Shown: positions 47,359 to 59,343 of the stretch, piece after piece
How positions within the stretch are numbered: the first letter of the stretch is position 1
Layout of the letters: each line of letters begins with the position of its first letter
NCBI RefSeq assembly: GCF_004210375.1
Contig: NC_134832.1
Span: 156,299,592 to 156,363,591, forward strand
Length of the DNA stretch: 64,000 nt
DNA from: Tachypleus tridentatus
Taxonomy: Eukaryota > Arthropoda > Merostomata > Xiphosura > Limulidae
Direction: 5' to 3'
The notes under the pieces: model-generated
The model's input: only the letters and a program-made list of their open reading frames with translations
What the model was told of the DNA's origin: nothing
Database searches by the model: none
Translations under genes and position numbers: made by a program

Positions 47359-47770
47359 ACGTATGGATGATTTTAATTTCAGTTATTTTGATTGTAAAAT
47401 GCTAAAGTCAAAATATGAGAGAGTAAGGACTGCTTATGATGGCTTTCTTTACCAGTTAGTCAAGAAACACACTAGAAACTGCTAGTTTAGATTTATTGTT
47501 AACTTTAACTGTAGAAATAATCAAGAGGGTTCAAATTTCGGATACTATCTGGGAGTAAGTGATCATTCCTTTGTTAGGTTTTATGTTTTCCTGCATATGC
47601 AGATAAGGAATAATAATATTCTGTTTACAAATTGCAAACAAGAACATTTTGAAGGGACACCACAATGATTGTATGTTGTGAATTGGACAGTTAATCAGAT
47701 GTGGAATATTTTTAAAGACAAATTTTTATCAATCCAAGGAAAACAGTTGTATAATGTATCAAATAAAACA
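47359..47770 (+). mobile_element. CR1-like LINE endonuclease fragment
   Basis: Plus strand: MDDFNFSYFDCKM (EN 'GDFN' box), RTAYDGFLYQLVKKHTRN ('L.QlV..PTR'), then after a frameshift SLDLLLTLTVEIIKRVQI ('LDLvLT') and GVSDHSFVRFYVF ('SDH' box). These are ordered motifs of the apurinic-type endonuclease of CR1/L2 LINEs. The domain is broken and no RT follows. Confidence 0.8.
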
Positions 47771-47774
47771 CACA

Positions 47775-48545
47775 AGTATAGTGTGTGGTAATTAAAATTT
47801 ACAGTTCTGTAATATTTTAAGTAAAATACACAACAAGTACAGTGTGGTTATTTATATTTATACTTCTGTAACGTTTAAAATTAACCACCCAACAATTATA
47901 GTGTGGTTATTTGTATTTACAGTTCTTTAATGTTTCAAATAAATTACACAAAAAAATCCAGCATAGTTATTTGGATTCATAGTTCTGTAATGTTTCAAAT
48001 AAAATGCACAATAGTACAGTTTGGTTCTTTATATCTACAGTTCTGTATTATTTTAAATAAAACACACAACAAGAACAGTTTATTTTACAGTGCTTTAATG
48101 TTTCAAATAAATCACAAAAATTTCAGTGTGGTTATTTATATTTAAGTTCTGTAATGTTACAAATAAAACATTAAACAAGTACAGTGCAGTTATTTATTTT
48201 TATTATTCTCCAATCTTTGAAATAAAACAAACAACAAGAACAGTATGGTTATTTATATTTAAGTTTGTAACGTTTGAAATTAAACACACAACAAGTACAG
48301 TATTGTTATTTATATCTCTAGCTCTGTAATGTTACAAATAAAACGTACAAAAAGTTCTGTATGGTTATTTATATCTACAGATCTGTAATGTTTCAAATAA
48401 AATACACAACAAGTACAGTGTTGTTACTTACATTTAAAGATCTCTAATGTTTTAAATGTAACTCACAACAAGTACAGTATTGTTATTCATATTTACAGTT
48501 CTGTAATGTTTCAAATAAAACACACAAAAAGAACAGTATTGTTAT
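47775..48545. repeat. Minisatellite, ~59-bp unit, ~13 copies
   Basis: Unit atatttacagttctgtaatg, tttcaaataaaacacacaac, aagtacagtgtggttattt. Unrelated to the 59-bp array at 45.6-47.35 kb. It passes straight into the 30-bp array. Confidence 0.9.
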
Positions 48546-48549
48546 TTAT

Positions 48550-51500
48550 ATTTTCATTGTCAGTTTCTATGTTGGTCTTCAATTTCACTGTCCCTTTTAT
48601 CACTTTTGGTGTTTACTTGTTTTCACACTGTAGTTCTTCATTTTCACTGTCAGTTTTAGCAGTGTTGGTTTTCAGTTTCAGTCTCTGTTTTTGTACAGAG
48701 TTGGTCTTTAATTTGACTGTTTGTTTCAACAGTGTAGGTCTTCAATTTCACTGTCTCTTTCAACACTACTGGTCTTCAATTTCATTGACTGTTTGAAAAG
48801 TGATGGTGATATTCAATTGAGCTAAATTTATATCACTAATGGACTTAAATTTCACTCTCTGTTTCAACACTGTTGGTCTTCACTCTCAATTTTAACACTA
48901 CTGGGCTTCAATTTCACTGGCTGTTTTAACACTATTGGTCTTCACTTTCACTGACTGTTCCAACACTATTTGTCTTCAGTTCCCTGTCTGTTTTCACAAT
49001 CTTGGTTTTTACATTTACTTCCATTTCAACACAATTGGTCTTGAATTCCACTGACTCTTTTCACCCTGTTGGTCTTCACTTTTACTGTCTGTTCCAACAG
49101 TTTCACCATCTCTTTAAACACTGTTGTTCTTCAGTTTCACTGTTTCAACACAGTGGATCATCAAGTTCACTTATTGTTTCAACACTATTGGTCTTCACTT
49201 TCACTAACTGTTTCAATACTGTTGGTCTTCAACTTCACTGTTTTAACACTATTGGTCTGCAGTTTCACTGGCTCTTGCAACACTCTTGGTACTCAATTTT
49301 ACTGTGTGTTTCAGTAGTACTTGTCTTTAGTTTTACAATCAGTTTGTACACTGTCGGTCTTCACTTTCACATCTGTTTCAACACTGTTTGTGTTGAGTTT
49401 CACTTGATGTCTCAGTACTGTTGGTCTTCAATTTCAATGTCTGTTTAACACTTGGTGTTGGGTTTGACTGTTTTCATGCTTTTCATCTTCACTTTAACTT
49501 CTGTTTCAATACAATTGGTTTTGAATTCAATACTGTTTCCACACTGTTAGCCATCCCTTTCACTGTCTGCTCCAACATAGTTAATTATCAGTTTTACCAT
49601 CTGTTTCAATACTGCTGATATTGAATTTCACTGTCTGTTTCCTCACTGTTGGTCTACGCTTTCACTTCTGTTTCAACACTATTGGTCTTCAGTTTTACTG
49701 ACTGTTTTCACACTGTTGGTCTTTACTTTCAATTCTGTTTCAACACTGTTGGTCTTCAGTTTCACTGACTGTCTACACACTATTGGTCTTGAATTTCACT
49801 GTGTTTCAACTCTACTGTTCAGTTTCACTCACTGTTTTCACTCTGTACGTCTTCAGTTTTACAGTTTGTTTCAACAATACTGATATTCACTTTCACCGAC
49901 TCTTTCAACACTGTTGGTGTTCAATTTCTCTGTTTCAACACTGTTGATGTTAAGTTTCATTGTCTGTTTTCACTCTGATGGTATTCACGTTCATTTCCAC
50001 TTTCACACTATTCCTGTTCACTTCCACTGACTGTCTTCACACAGTTGTTCTTCTGTTTCACTGTCAGTTTCAACACTGTTGTTCTTTTGTTTCACTGTCA
50101 GTTTCAACACTGTTGTTCTTCTGTTTCACTATCTGTTTCAATTCTGTATTCTTCATTTTCCGTCTGTTTCAACATTATTTGTTTTACTTTTACTCTGCAT
50201 TTTAACACTACTGTTTCTCACTTTTAATAACTGTTTCAATAGTGTTGATCTTGAATTTCATCGTCTGTGTCAACAGTGTTGGTCTTCACTTTCAATGAAT
50301 GTTTCATCATTGTTGATCTTCAATTTCACTATCTGTTTAAACATTACTGTTCTTCTGTTTCACTGTCTGTTTCAACACTAATGGTCTTAAATTTCACTCT
50401 CAACAATGTAGTCTTGATTTTCAGTTTGTTTCAACAGTGTTGATCTACATTTTCACTCTACATTATAACACTACTGGTCTTCAATTTCAATGACTGTTCT
50501 AATGGAGTTGGTTTTCAGTCTCACTGTCTGTTTGAATGGCATTGGTCTCTAATTTGACTGTCTGTCTCAACAGTATTTATATTCACTTTTACTCTGCATT
50601 TTAACATTACTGGTTTTCACTTTCAATAACTGTTTCAACAGAATAGGTCTTCAATTTCACTGACTTTATCAACACTATTGGTCTTCGGTTTCACTAACGG
50701 TTTCCACTTTGTTGGTGTTCAATATCACTGTGTTTCAGCAGTGTTGGATGTCACTTTTACTTAATATTTCAACAGTGTAGGTTTCAATTTCACTATCTGC
50801 TTCACCGGTGTTGATCTTCACAGTCACGTACTGTTCCGCAGTGCTGTACTTCATTTTAACTGTTTTCACACTGTCTTCAATTTCACTGACTGTTTCAACA
50901 CTTGGTATTCAGTTTCACTGTCTGTTTTCAAACTTTTGGTGTTCAATTTAGCTTCTGTTTCAACACTAGTGGTCTTGAATTCAACTGTTTTAACATTCTT
51001 GGTCGTCACTTTCATTGACTGTTTCAACACTGTTGGTCTTCACTTTAACTGGCTTTTCAACATTCTTGACCTTCAATTTCACTGTTCGTTTCAACACTGT
51101 TATTCTTCTGTTTCACTGTTGTATCAACACTAATGGTCTTCAGTTTCACTGACTGTTTCAACATTGTAGTCTAAATCTTCGGTCTGTTTCAACAGTGTAG
51201 ATCTTCACTTTCACTCTACATTTTAACACTACTGGTTTTCAATTTCAACGACTGTTTCAATAGTGTTGGTTTTCAATTTTAATGTATGTGTTAACACTTG
51301 GTATTCAGTTTCACTGTCTGTTTTCACACTTTGGTCTTCACTTTAGTTTCTGTTTGAACTCTGTTGGTCTAGAATTCAACTGACTGTATTCACACTGTTG
51401 GTCTTCACTTTCACTGTGTGCTCTAACACTTGGTTTTCAATTACACCGTCTGTTTCAACACTGTTTGTATTCAGTTTAATTGTCTGTTTCCACACAATTG

Positions 51501-52770
51501 GTCTACACTTTCACTTCTGTTTCAACACTATTGGTCTTCACTTTCACTGTCTCCTCCAACACTGTTAATTTTCAATTTCACCATCTATTTCAACATTATT
51601 GGCCTTCAGTTTCACTCTATGTTCAATACTTGTTATTCAGTTTCACAGAATGCTTTAACACTATTGGTCTTCACTTTCACTGACTCTTCTAACATGTAAG
51701 TCTTCAATTTCACTCTCTGTTTCAGTACTATTTGTCTTCAGTGTCACTGTTGTTTTCACACTGTTGACCTTCAAGTCCACTTCCATTTCAACACTACTGG
51801 TCTTGACTTCCACTGACTGTTTTCACACCTTTAGTCTTCACTTTCACTGACTGTTTCAACACTGTTGTTCTTCAACTTCACTGTCTGTTTCAACATTATT
51901 GGTCTTTAGTTTCATTATATATTCAATTTCAATGACTGTTTTAAACCTACTTGTTTGCAGTATCAATGACTGTTTCAACAGTGTTAGTCTTCAACTTCAA
52001 CGTCTGTTTAAACACTGTTGCTCTTTAGTTTCACTGTCTGTTTTCACACTGTTGATCTTCACTTTCACTGACTGTTTCAACACTAACTGTTCTTAGTATC
52101 AATCTCTTGTCACATTGTTGGTCTTCTCTTTCACTTCTATTTCAATACTACTAATCCTCAGTTTCAGTCATTGTTTTCACACTGTTGGTCTTCACTTTCA
52201 TTGGCTGTTTCAACACTGTTCATCTTCAATTTCACTGTCTGTCTCAACATTACTGTTTTTCTGCTTCAGTGTCTGTTTCAACAGTGTTCATCTTCACTTT
52301 CACTTTACATTTTAACACTACTAGTCTTCACTTTCAATGACTGTTTCAATAGAGTACGTCATCAATTTCACGGTCTGTTTCAGCAGTGTTGGTCTTAACT
52401 TCCACTTCTGTTTCAACGCTATTGGTTTTCACTTCCACTGTCTGTTTTTACACTTTTGGTCTTCACTTTCAATACTATTGGGCTTCACTTTCAGTGACTA
52501 TTTCAACAGTGTTCATCTTCAAGTTTAACTGACTGTTTTCATATAGTTCTTGAATTTCATTGTGTGTTACGACACTATTGGTGTTAGGCTTCACTGTTGG
52601 TCTTCAATTTCAGTCTCCTTTCAACACTATTGGTATTTTGGCTGTTTTCACATTGTTGGTTTTCACTTTCACTTCTGTTTGAACACTGTTGTTCTTCAGT
52701 TTAAGTTACTGTTTCAACACTGTTGGTTTTTAATTTCACTGACTGTTTTATCACTGTTTTATTATGCTGC
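48550..52770. repeat. Large minisatellite, 30-bp unit, ~140 copies
   Basis: Unit ctgtttcaacactgttggtc then ttcactttca, with much point variation and occasional length changes (acactactg, actgac variants). As 30 is divisible by three, many frames of 60-148 residues appear on the plus strand with 10-residue periodicity. Stops and frame slips are frequent, and I regard none as a gene. Confidence 0.93.
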
Positions 52771-52791
52771 TGAGGCTTCTCGTTGCTGAAC

Positions 52792-52963
52792 ACTCATATT
52801 TGTTGTGTTCTAGTGAGACTTCTTGTTTCTTATAACTCATGTTTCTCGTTCTCTAGTGGGACTTCTGGTTACTAAAAACTCATATTTGTTGTGTTCTGGT
52901 GAGACTTCTTGTTTCTTATAACTCATGTTTCTCGTTCTCTAGTGGGACTTCTGGTGAGACAAA
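52792..52963. repeat. 86-bp tandem duplication
   Basis: Two nearly identical units starting actcatatttgttgtgttct and containing gtttctcgttctctagtggg, just outside the 30-bp array. Confidence 0.85.
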
Positions 52964-53350
52964 ATGTAAGGAGGTATAGAGTGAAGGGTCAGGAACAGAC
53001 AGGATAAATGTGTGCTGAGCAGCTGAATTGAACTCAATTGGTCAGCTTTCCAAACATGCCACAAATATTCCAAAGTCTCTAAATTCAGACAATAAAAGAA
53101 AGAATAATTATAAGTTAGAATAAAAATATAAGTAAAGTTAGTGTGTTAAAAAGATTTTGGTTTTCTATGTTTGATGTTTGTATAGAAAGTGTTCTACTAA
53201 GAGCCACTCACTAATAACATACCGTTATATCACAGTGCAAAATCTGAATCACAGTGTTATTAATTCATAACAAGTGAGTGTAGAATATCCTGTTTGTTGT
53301 CAACATTATTGATACCTGTTATTTAAATAGTTAATGATGAACTTTAACTT

Positions 53351-53610
53351 CATCCACAGATTTTCAAATTCAGTGTGAGAAGTAGCTGTCATAAAGACAG
53401 ACGAATGGATGGACAGACACCACTGTTCATGATATTTATAAAATAAGTAGTAGATCATGTTCTCTGTCCAATTACATTCAAATGTTGTCTACATTTACTT
53501 TCAAAGCCGACCTTCGTTGTTCATTTCGAATTCTGTAACATCATAAGAGGGTAAAATAAAAAGTTGTAGTAATTAAACCACAAAGAAAATTGTACGATAA
53601 ACAAGACATG
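53351..53610 (-). pseudogene. Broken copy of the signal-peptide-like exon
   Basis: Minus-strand counterpart of 55031-55309. A 1-bp loss breaks the 5' hydrophobic part and a ~5-bp loss after MNSGVCPSI gives an early stop, so no reading frame survives. If the other copy is coding, this is its pseudogene. Confidence 0.5.
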
Positions 53611-53750
53611 AGTAATTAGTATGTGAAGAAATGACAGTTAGTTAACCAATACAATCATAGGATTTGGGATAAGGAGTTAAAAAAACAATAGGTAGATTGT
53701 CTACTGGAGAAACTCGTCAGAGTTCACATGTAAACAAACATGAAAGAATG

Positions 53751-54020
53751 GCCCGGCATGGTCAAGTGAGTTAAGCGTTCGACTCGTAATCTGAAGGTCG
53801 CGGGTTCGAATCCCGGTCGCACCAAACATGCTCGCCCTTTCAGCTATGGGGGCATTATAATGTATCGGTCACTCCCACTATTCGTTAGTAAAATAGTAGC
53901 CCAAGAGTTGGCGGTGAGTAGTGATGACTAACTGCCTTCCCTCCGATTTTACACCGCTAAATAAGGGACGGTTAGCGTACATAGCCCTCCAGTAGTTTTG
54001 CGCGAAATTCAAAAAACAAA
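53751..54020 (+). mobile_element. tRNA-derived SINE, family A, full length, filled site
   Basis: Head gcccggcatggtcaagtgag, tRNA-like part with anticodon-loop ctcgtaa (CGT, Thr-like), B box gggttcgaatcccgg, body and tail cgcgaaattcaaaaaacaaa. The sister duplication at 54831-55805 lacks it, so it inserted after that duplication. No flanking duplication is visible. Confidence 0.92.
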
Positions 54021-54395
54021 CTGGACTGGTTTCTCATTTTTCTTTGTGACAATTAACTGATTGAAAGTTACAAAGTGATAAATTATACATTATTTTGGAA
54101 TAAAAGTATTTCTACAAATTTAGAATTACGTTTTACTTAAAATTTAAACCTTGATATGTGGGTGTACACTCAACATTTGAAAGTTTCAAGTCGTAGTAAC
54201 ACAAAAAACAACAACCGGTAAGTTAAAAGAGCACAGGTTAAAAACAACAAACAAACAGAGCAATACAGTGACAGGTAACTGACTTTTAACAACTCACAAA
54301 TTATGTTTTACTTCCAAATTAGTTTGAACCCTCATATCATCCACCTGGGATTTCTTCTGACAAAAGATATCCGAATTTATATTTGTTTAAATAAT

Positions 54396-54830
54396 AGAAT
54401 ATATTTAACCCATACTTACTGTAACAAATTGTCCGACAATTATTAATTAAATAAGAAATTAGTATTTAATTAAAAACATTTTTCTGCCTTACTCAGGTTC
54501 TAATTCCACTTGTTGAGAGATGAGATAGGCGGAATATACTTTTCCGTCCGTGTTACTCAGGTTCCGCCATATAGAGGGCCTTTTATAAGAAAAATCTTAA
54601 GATAATGTTGTAGAATTTTGATATTTCCGGCTTAGACAGGTTTCACTGTATTATGTATTTGTATTATATGAAATATACAAATAGAGAGAACCACAAAATG
54701 TTTTATGATTAAAGTACACAAATAGACGCTACAAAGAAACAAACATTTAAAGTTTAAAGGATACATAATTTACTGTAATTTAACTCACAGTTAAAAACAA
54801 ACTGTAAGACTGTGTAACACTCCAGAGTCC
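54396..54830. repeat. Spacer whose second half recurs at 57415-57580
   Basis: 54655-54810 (gagagaaccacaaaatgttt, then aaagtttaaaggatacataa) resembles 57440-57575 (gagagaaccacaactgtttt). So the duplication series had at least one further, now partial, member. Confidence 0.6.
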
Positions 54831-55805
54831 GTGTATTAAATAGGTTTTGGTTTTCTGTTTGATGTTCCACATTTCTATAAGTGTTCTGTTAAGAACCCCT
54901 CAACAATAACATACCGTTACGTCACATGTTGATATGTGAATGACAGTGTTATTAATTCATAACAACTTAGTGTAGAATATCATGTTTGTTACCAACATTA
55001 TTCGTACCTGTTCTTTCGTTATTTAAACAGTTAATGTTGAACTTTCACTTCGTCCGCTTTTTCAAACTCAGCGCGAGAAAAGGCCACCATAAACAGAAGA
55101 CAGAGATAAATCGATGGACAGACACCACTGTTCATGATATATATAAAATAAGTAGTAAATAATGTTCTCTGTCCAATCACATTTAAATATTGTCTACAGC
55201 TACTTTCAAAGCCGGCCTTCATTGGTTGTTGTGTAGATCCATTCTGTAATATCATACAAGAGTAAAATAAAAAGATTGTAGTAAGTAAACCACGAAGAAA
55301 ATTGTACAAAAACGAGACATGAGTAATTAGTACGTGAAGAAATGAAAATTAGTTAACAAATACAATCATAGGATTTGAAATTAGGAGTTAAAAACACAAT
55401 AGGTAGATTGTCTACTGGAGAAACTCGTGAAAGTTTACATGTTAACAAACATGAAAGTCTGGAATAATTTGAATTCATCTTTGTGACATGCACTGAATGA
55501 ATGTTACAAAACTAAAAAGTAAAGTATTTCTGAGTAAAACTGTTAGTACACATTTAGAATTACGTTTCACTTAAAGTTTAAAATTTGATACGTAGGTTGT
55601 GCACCCAACATCTGAAATGTGCTCCCAAATCGGGGTATGATAAAGAAAAAGCAGTTAGAAAGATAGATTAAAAACAAAAAGCACAGAATAATACGGTTAT
55701 AGATTATTACTTTTTATAACTCACAAATTATGTTATAGTTCCAGATTAGTTTTAACACCATATTACGCATGGAAATTTTCCTGACTAACAACATCCGAAT
55801 TTATC
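54831..55805. repeat. Segmental duplication, copy 2 (empty SINE site)
   Basis: Partner of 53141-54395. The site equivalent to the SINE insertion is at about 55451 (catgaaagtctggaataatt). Confidence 0.85.
55031..55309 (-). CDS. Possible first exon of a secreted peptide
   Basis: Minus-strand frame of 92 codons. From an internal ATG it reads MNSGVCPSIYLCLLFMVAFS then RAEFEKADEVKVQH, with the shape of a signal peptide (hydrophobic core, cleavage likely after SRA) and a short acidic start of a mature part. A donor-like gtgaaa follows GCGGACGAA. Upstream, ttttactcttgtatgatattacag could be an acceptor. It is intact while its duplicate is broken, but the frame may also be chance. The product is unknown. 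Confidence 0.35.
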   Translation of the reverse strand: MYNFLRGLLTTIFLFYSCMILQNGSTQQPMKAGFESSCRQYLNVIGQRTLFTTYFIYIMNSGVCPSIYLCLLFMVAFSRAEFEKADEVKVQH

Positions 55806-55809
55806 TTTA

Positions 55810-56400
55810 TTCATCACTTGTCCATATTTCACGAGTAAAGACGGTAAAGCCTGTTGTATTACAAAAAAATCGAACGCCATCTGATAGTACGAGTTAATAA
55901 AACATTGGATTGTACATGAAAATAGTCAGAAAAGTTGAGTAACTCATGGTTTTCGTTTACAAAGCAAAATAGCGAAGAAACAGAACACGAACATTAAAAT
56001 ATAAGTATCCTTTGTAGGGATAACACTGATCTGGATATAGTACTTAAAGAAACTATTCACATCAAACAACTTTAACTGACACCGAATATCATGCAGTCTT
56101 CATTAAAACAGCACATTTTAAAATATGTTAAGCATTTTTTATTGTCAGTAATTTACTTTCTATGTATTTTAGTTTTGTTTAAATTATTGTTATTTCAGCA
56201 GTGTATTTTATTTATTTAGTTAGAAATTATATATTTTTATTTTGCTTTGAATACTGAAGATGGAATCTGTAAAATATTGAAAACTTTATCTTTGTTCCTT
56301 TCTGTTATATCAAAGTATTTCTTCATCTTTAACACAGTCCCAATACTTTCCCCTGCTGTATTTGCCGTAAAAATAATCTTTTTTTTACTTAGTTAATAGT
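55810..56400. other. No feature seen
   Basis: AT-rich unique sequence. Confidence 0.4.
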
Positions 56401-56412
56401 CCCTTTTTTCAA

Positions 56413-56685
56413 GGCCCGGCATGGCCTAGCGCGTAAGGCGTGCGACTCGTAATCCGAGGGTCGCGGGTTCGCTCCCGCGTCGCCCTAAACATGCTCGCCC
56501 TCCCAGCCGTGGGGGTGTATAATGTGACGGTCAATCCCACTATTCGTTGGTAAAGAGTAGCCCAAGAGTTGGCGGTGGGTGGTGATGACTAGCTGCCTTC
56601 CCTCTTGTCTTACACTGCTAAATTAGGGACGGCTAGCACAGATAGCCCTCGAGTAGCTTTGTGCGAAATTTCCAAACAAACAAAA
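56413..56685 (+). mobile_element. tRNA-derived SINE, family A, with perfect target duplication
   Basis: Full-length plus copy: ggcccggcatggcctagcgc at the head and cgaaatttccaaacaaacaa at the tail. A perfect 12-bp direct repeat, CCCTTTTTTCAA, flanks it (56401-56412 and 56686-56697). Probably one of the younger copies, though its B box reads gggttcgctcccg. Confidence 0.95.
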
Positions 56686-56699
56686 CCCTTTTTTCAAAA

Positions 56700-57415
56700 T
56701 TTTCAGTATGACGCTATCTAAAACAGCCCAACATTTGCTAACCCTAATTACAAATTAGTAATTAATTGCTCTAATAGGTTGCAGAGTAAAGTGAATGTTA
56801 CTAGTTGTTTTACTTTTGTTTCTTATTTCAATAATTTAATTCAGATTTATAGAATGATCTTATGTGAATATGCAATTAAAATATTTATACTAAACTTTAT
56901 ACCAACAAATTGCACTGGTCGAAATACGTGGGAATGTGAGGTGGATAATTTTTTGCTATAAAATTTTGTTCTTTCTTCTCAAAGTTCGGCTTTTATTTTA
57001 ACGTCTGGTCTCCAAAGTTACTATACGCAAATATTGAGTAATATTGTGGTTAAGCTTTATTGTTGTCTTTGTTCACAGTTTGTATTGGTTTCGAGTGTAA
57101 CGATACTCTTGAATCAATTGTTGTTTTAAAATAAGTAAGTAAAATAGAAGTAAAATGGCATAAAAATAAAACTGATAAGTGAGGGGTAGCAGTGGGAAAA
57201 CTCAGATGTTAAAAGTTGAGTGATGAAAACGAAAATTTATCCTTTAAATCTAGCAAACAAATTGTACCTAGATTATAAATAAAGGGTTGTTTCTCGCGAT
57301 CAGGTGTATGACGATTTGTCGGTGTAAATCTCAGAGCAACAAGTTTTAAATGTTACAAGTTTTTTTTGTCGTCTGTAGATTTATTCTGTACATACGACTT
57401 TCACATTTTATATAT
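56700..57415. other. No feature seen
   Basis: Unique AT-rich sequence; the frame at 56779-56961 has no domain. Confidence 0.4.
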
Positions 57416-57580
57416 ACATTTATATATATTATATTAAATATAAAAATGGAGAGAACCACAACTGTTTTATGATTAGATTAAAGAACATAAATAGATGCTT
57501 TTGATAAACATTTAAAGTTGAAAGGTATACACAGTTTACTAACAGTGATAAAAACAAACTGAAAGATTGTGTGATACTCG
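57415..57580. repeat. Third, partial member of the local duplication
   Basis: Matches 54655-54815: gagagaaccacaactgtttt, gataaacatttaaagttgaa, aaaaacaaactgaaagattg. Then similarity ends. Confidence 0.65.
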
Positions 57581-57719
57581 TGGTTTTTCAAACTATGCTT
57601 CATGGAGCCCTTGAAATCAACGTATTTCTCAATTACTTCCCATGTTTTAAGAAATATAACTAAACTATAAAGATTAATGAATAAATAGTAATATGCCTGT
57701 GTATGTTATACAGTAACGT

Positions 57720-58110
57720 ACAGTAACCGAAGTAGTATAGTTTTGTAGGCCAATCAATACATGGCTCATATATCCCATTTTTAACCTCCATCAAAACCTT
57801 TGAGGAAATACCTGGTCCAAGAGCCTTATAGTTTTTAAAACTTCCAAATTTTTCCTTAACCAGCTCAGAATTAATGCAGTCACTTTATTTGATATAATTT
57901 CTATTTATTAATTGTTCAAGATGTGGAATACTGTTTAAATTTTCTTTAGTAAAAATTGAAGAAAAAGCAAAATTAATAACTTAGCCATCTTATAATCATT
58001 GGATACAAGTCTTCTTTTATCATCCTTTAAGGGTCCTACACCTTCCATTCTAACACTTTCTGTAATCTTTTAATAAACACCACATTCAGCTCTCTTCCAA
58101 ACTTTTATTT
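57720..58110 (-). mobile_element. CR1-like LINE, RT N-terminal part
   Basis: Minus strand: GPLKDDKRRLVSNDYKMAKL at about 58035, FSSIFTKENLN-like sequence at about 57960 and KALGPGISSKVLMEVKNGIY at about 57830-57770, the 'GPL.DD...D...AeLLN...K..GPD.Is..vLke' order of CR1-type RT. Frameshifts and stops present. Confidence 0.7.
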
Positions 58111-58114
58111 TTCT

Positions 58115-58500
58115 TGAGAAAAAACAATTTGAGGGATTTCAGGCACCTTTCTGATAACCCTTCTTTGAACCCTTTTCAACATTTTAATATATTTCATAAG
58201 GTAAGGAGCCCAAGAGTGAACACAATATTCCAAATGTCACCTAACCAGTCTGATCTGTACAATGAGATTATAAACTCTTTAGACTTGTATTCAATATTTC
58301 AGTAGATACAACCTCAATTCCTGTTTGCTCTACCACTAGCAACAACACATTACTTGACTAGTTTTAGAAACTAACTGACTATTACACCAAGATGATTTTC
58401 TTTTATCACACTGTTAAGGTTATTCCTATTCAAATTATGATAACTCACATGCATTATCTTGCACTAATTATAATTAAAACCCATTTTCCATTAATGTTGT
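58115..58500 (-). mobile_element. CR1-like LINE, RT C-terminal part
   Basis: Minus strand at about 58180: LKRVQRRVIRKVPEIPQIVF, the conserved 'LErVQRRatk.ip.l' region of CR1, preceded by diverged RT. In minus-strand reading order this C-terminal piece comes before the N-terminal piece at 58110-57720, so the two are separate or rearranged copies. Confidence 0.7.
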
Positions 58501-58519
58501 AGAGGCAGTAAATTTTGAG

Positions 58520-59340
58520 TGTAAGAAAACTAGATATGTATGATTAGGGCTGCCTTATTTTTTTTTAAAGCTGTTTAGTTTAGAGGATAGAACAGCCAAA
58601 ATGTACTAATAAATCTCATGCTGACCCAGAATGTTAAAAGTTTAATGAAAATAAATAAGTGTAGCAACTACAAATTTTAGGAAGCTAGAAATGAATAAAT
58701 CACAGACACAAGTATGTTTCTAGAATTATCATAAGATTGAACCAAAATGTCTGTAAAAAACGTTTTTTTTTTCTTTTTTTGTAATATTATGGCTTTATTT
58801 TAGTAACTCCCTCCATTTTTAATTTTGTCCTTAATTTTAACTTTAGGACAACATCGCACTATACATTAAAAGTGTGATAAAAATGAACAAATGAAATAAA
58901 TTCAAAATATTAAATTAGAAATGAATAAAACAAACAAAGATGCTTTTGATTTTTACTGAATATAAAAGTACAGTTATTCTAATTTTATCATTGTAATTTT
59001 AATGTTAAGGATTTACATGTTTTTTTTTTCATTTTACTTCAATATTCCATCTTAATATTTTTTTATTTTCTTACTTTAACTCATGAACACTGCATTGCTT
59101 TATACTCTACTTAAAGTTCAATGGAAACAAACAAATATAATGATCATGTTAGCTTATCTTTTGAACAATTCCTGGCAATACTAAGATTAGTCCAATGACA
59201 ACAAAGTTAATAAAATAAATGAAGTGAGAAATAAATAAATTAAAGAAGAATCATTTCGCTTGATTGAACACAATGTCAAGGCTTAATATATGTTAATTAA
59301 CTTCTTACACTGCCTTAGTTAGTATAGCCCCCCTAATGGT
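58520..59340. other. No feature seen
   Basis: AT-rich unique sequence with T-runs at about 58760-58778. Confidence 0.4.
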
Positions 59341-59343
59341 ACA

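Larger units (their letters stand above)
53141..54395. repeat. Segmental duplication, copy 1 (carries a SINE)
   Basis: Aligns along its length with 54831-55805, sharing for example acagtgttattaattcataa and the block around ggacagacaccactgttcat. The extra ~275 bp is the SINE at 53751-54020. Confidence 0.85.

Noticed and set aside
49002..49448. 148-residue plus frame with repeated FxxCFNTVGLQF pattern
   Set aside because: A by-product of the 30-bp satellite; units elsewhere in the array contain stops and frame slips.
53760..53830. tRNA-like sequence with a good B box and anticodon CGT
   Set aside because: It is the head of a SINE followed by the standard SINE body, as in many other copies, not a free tRNA gene.
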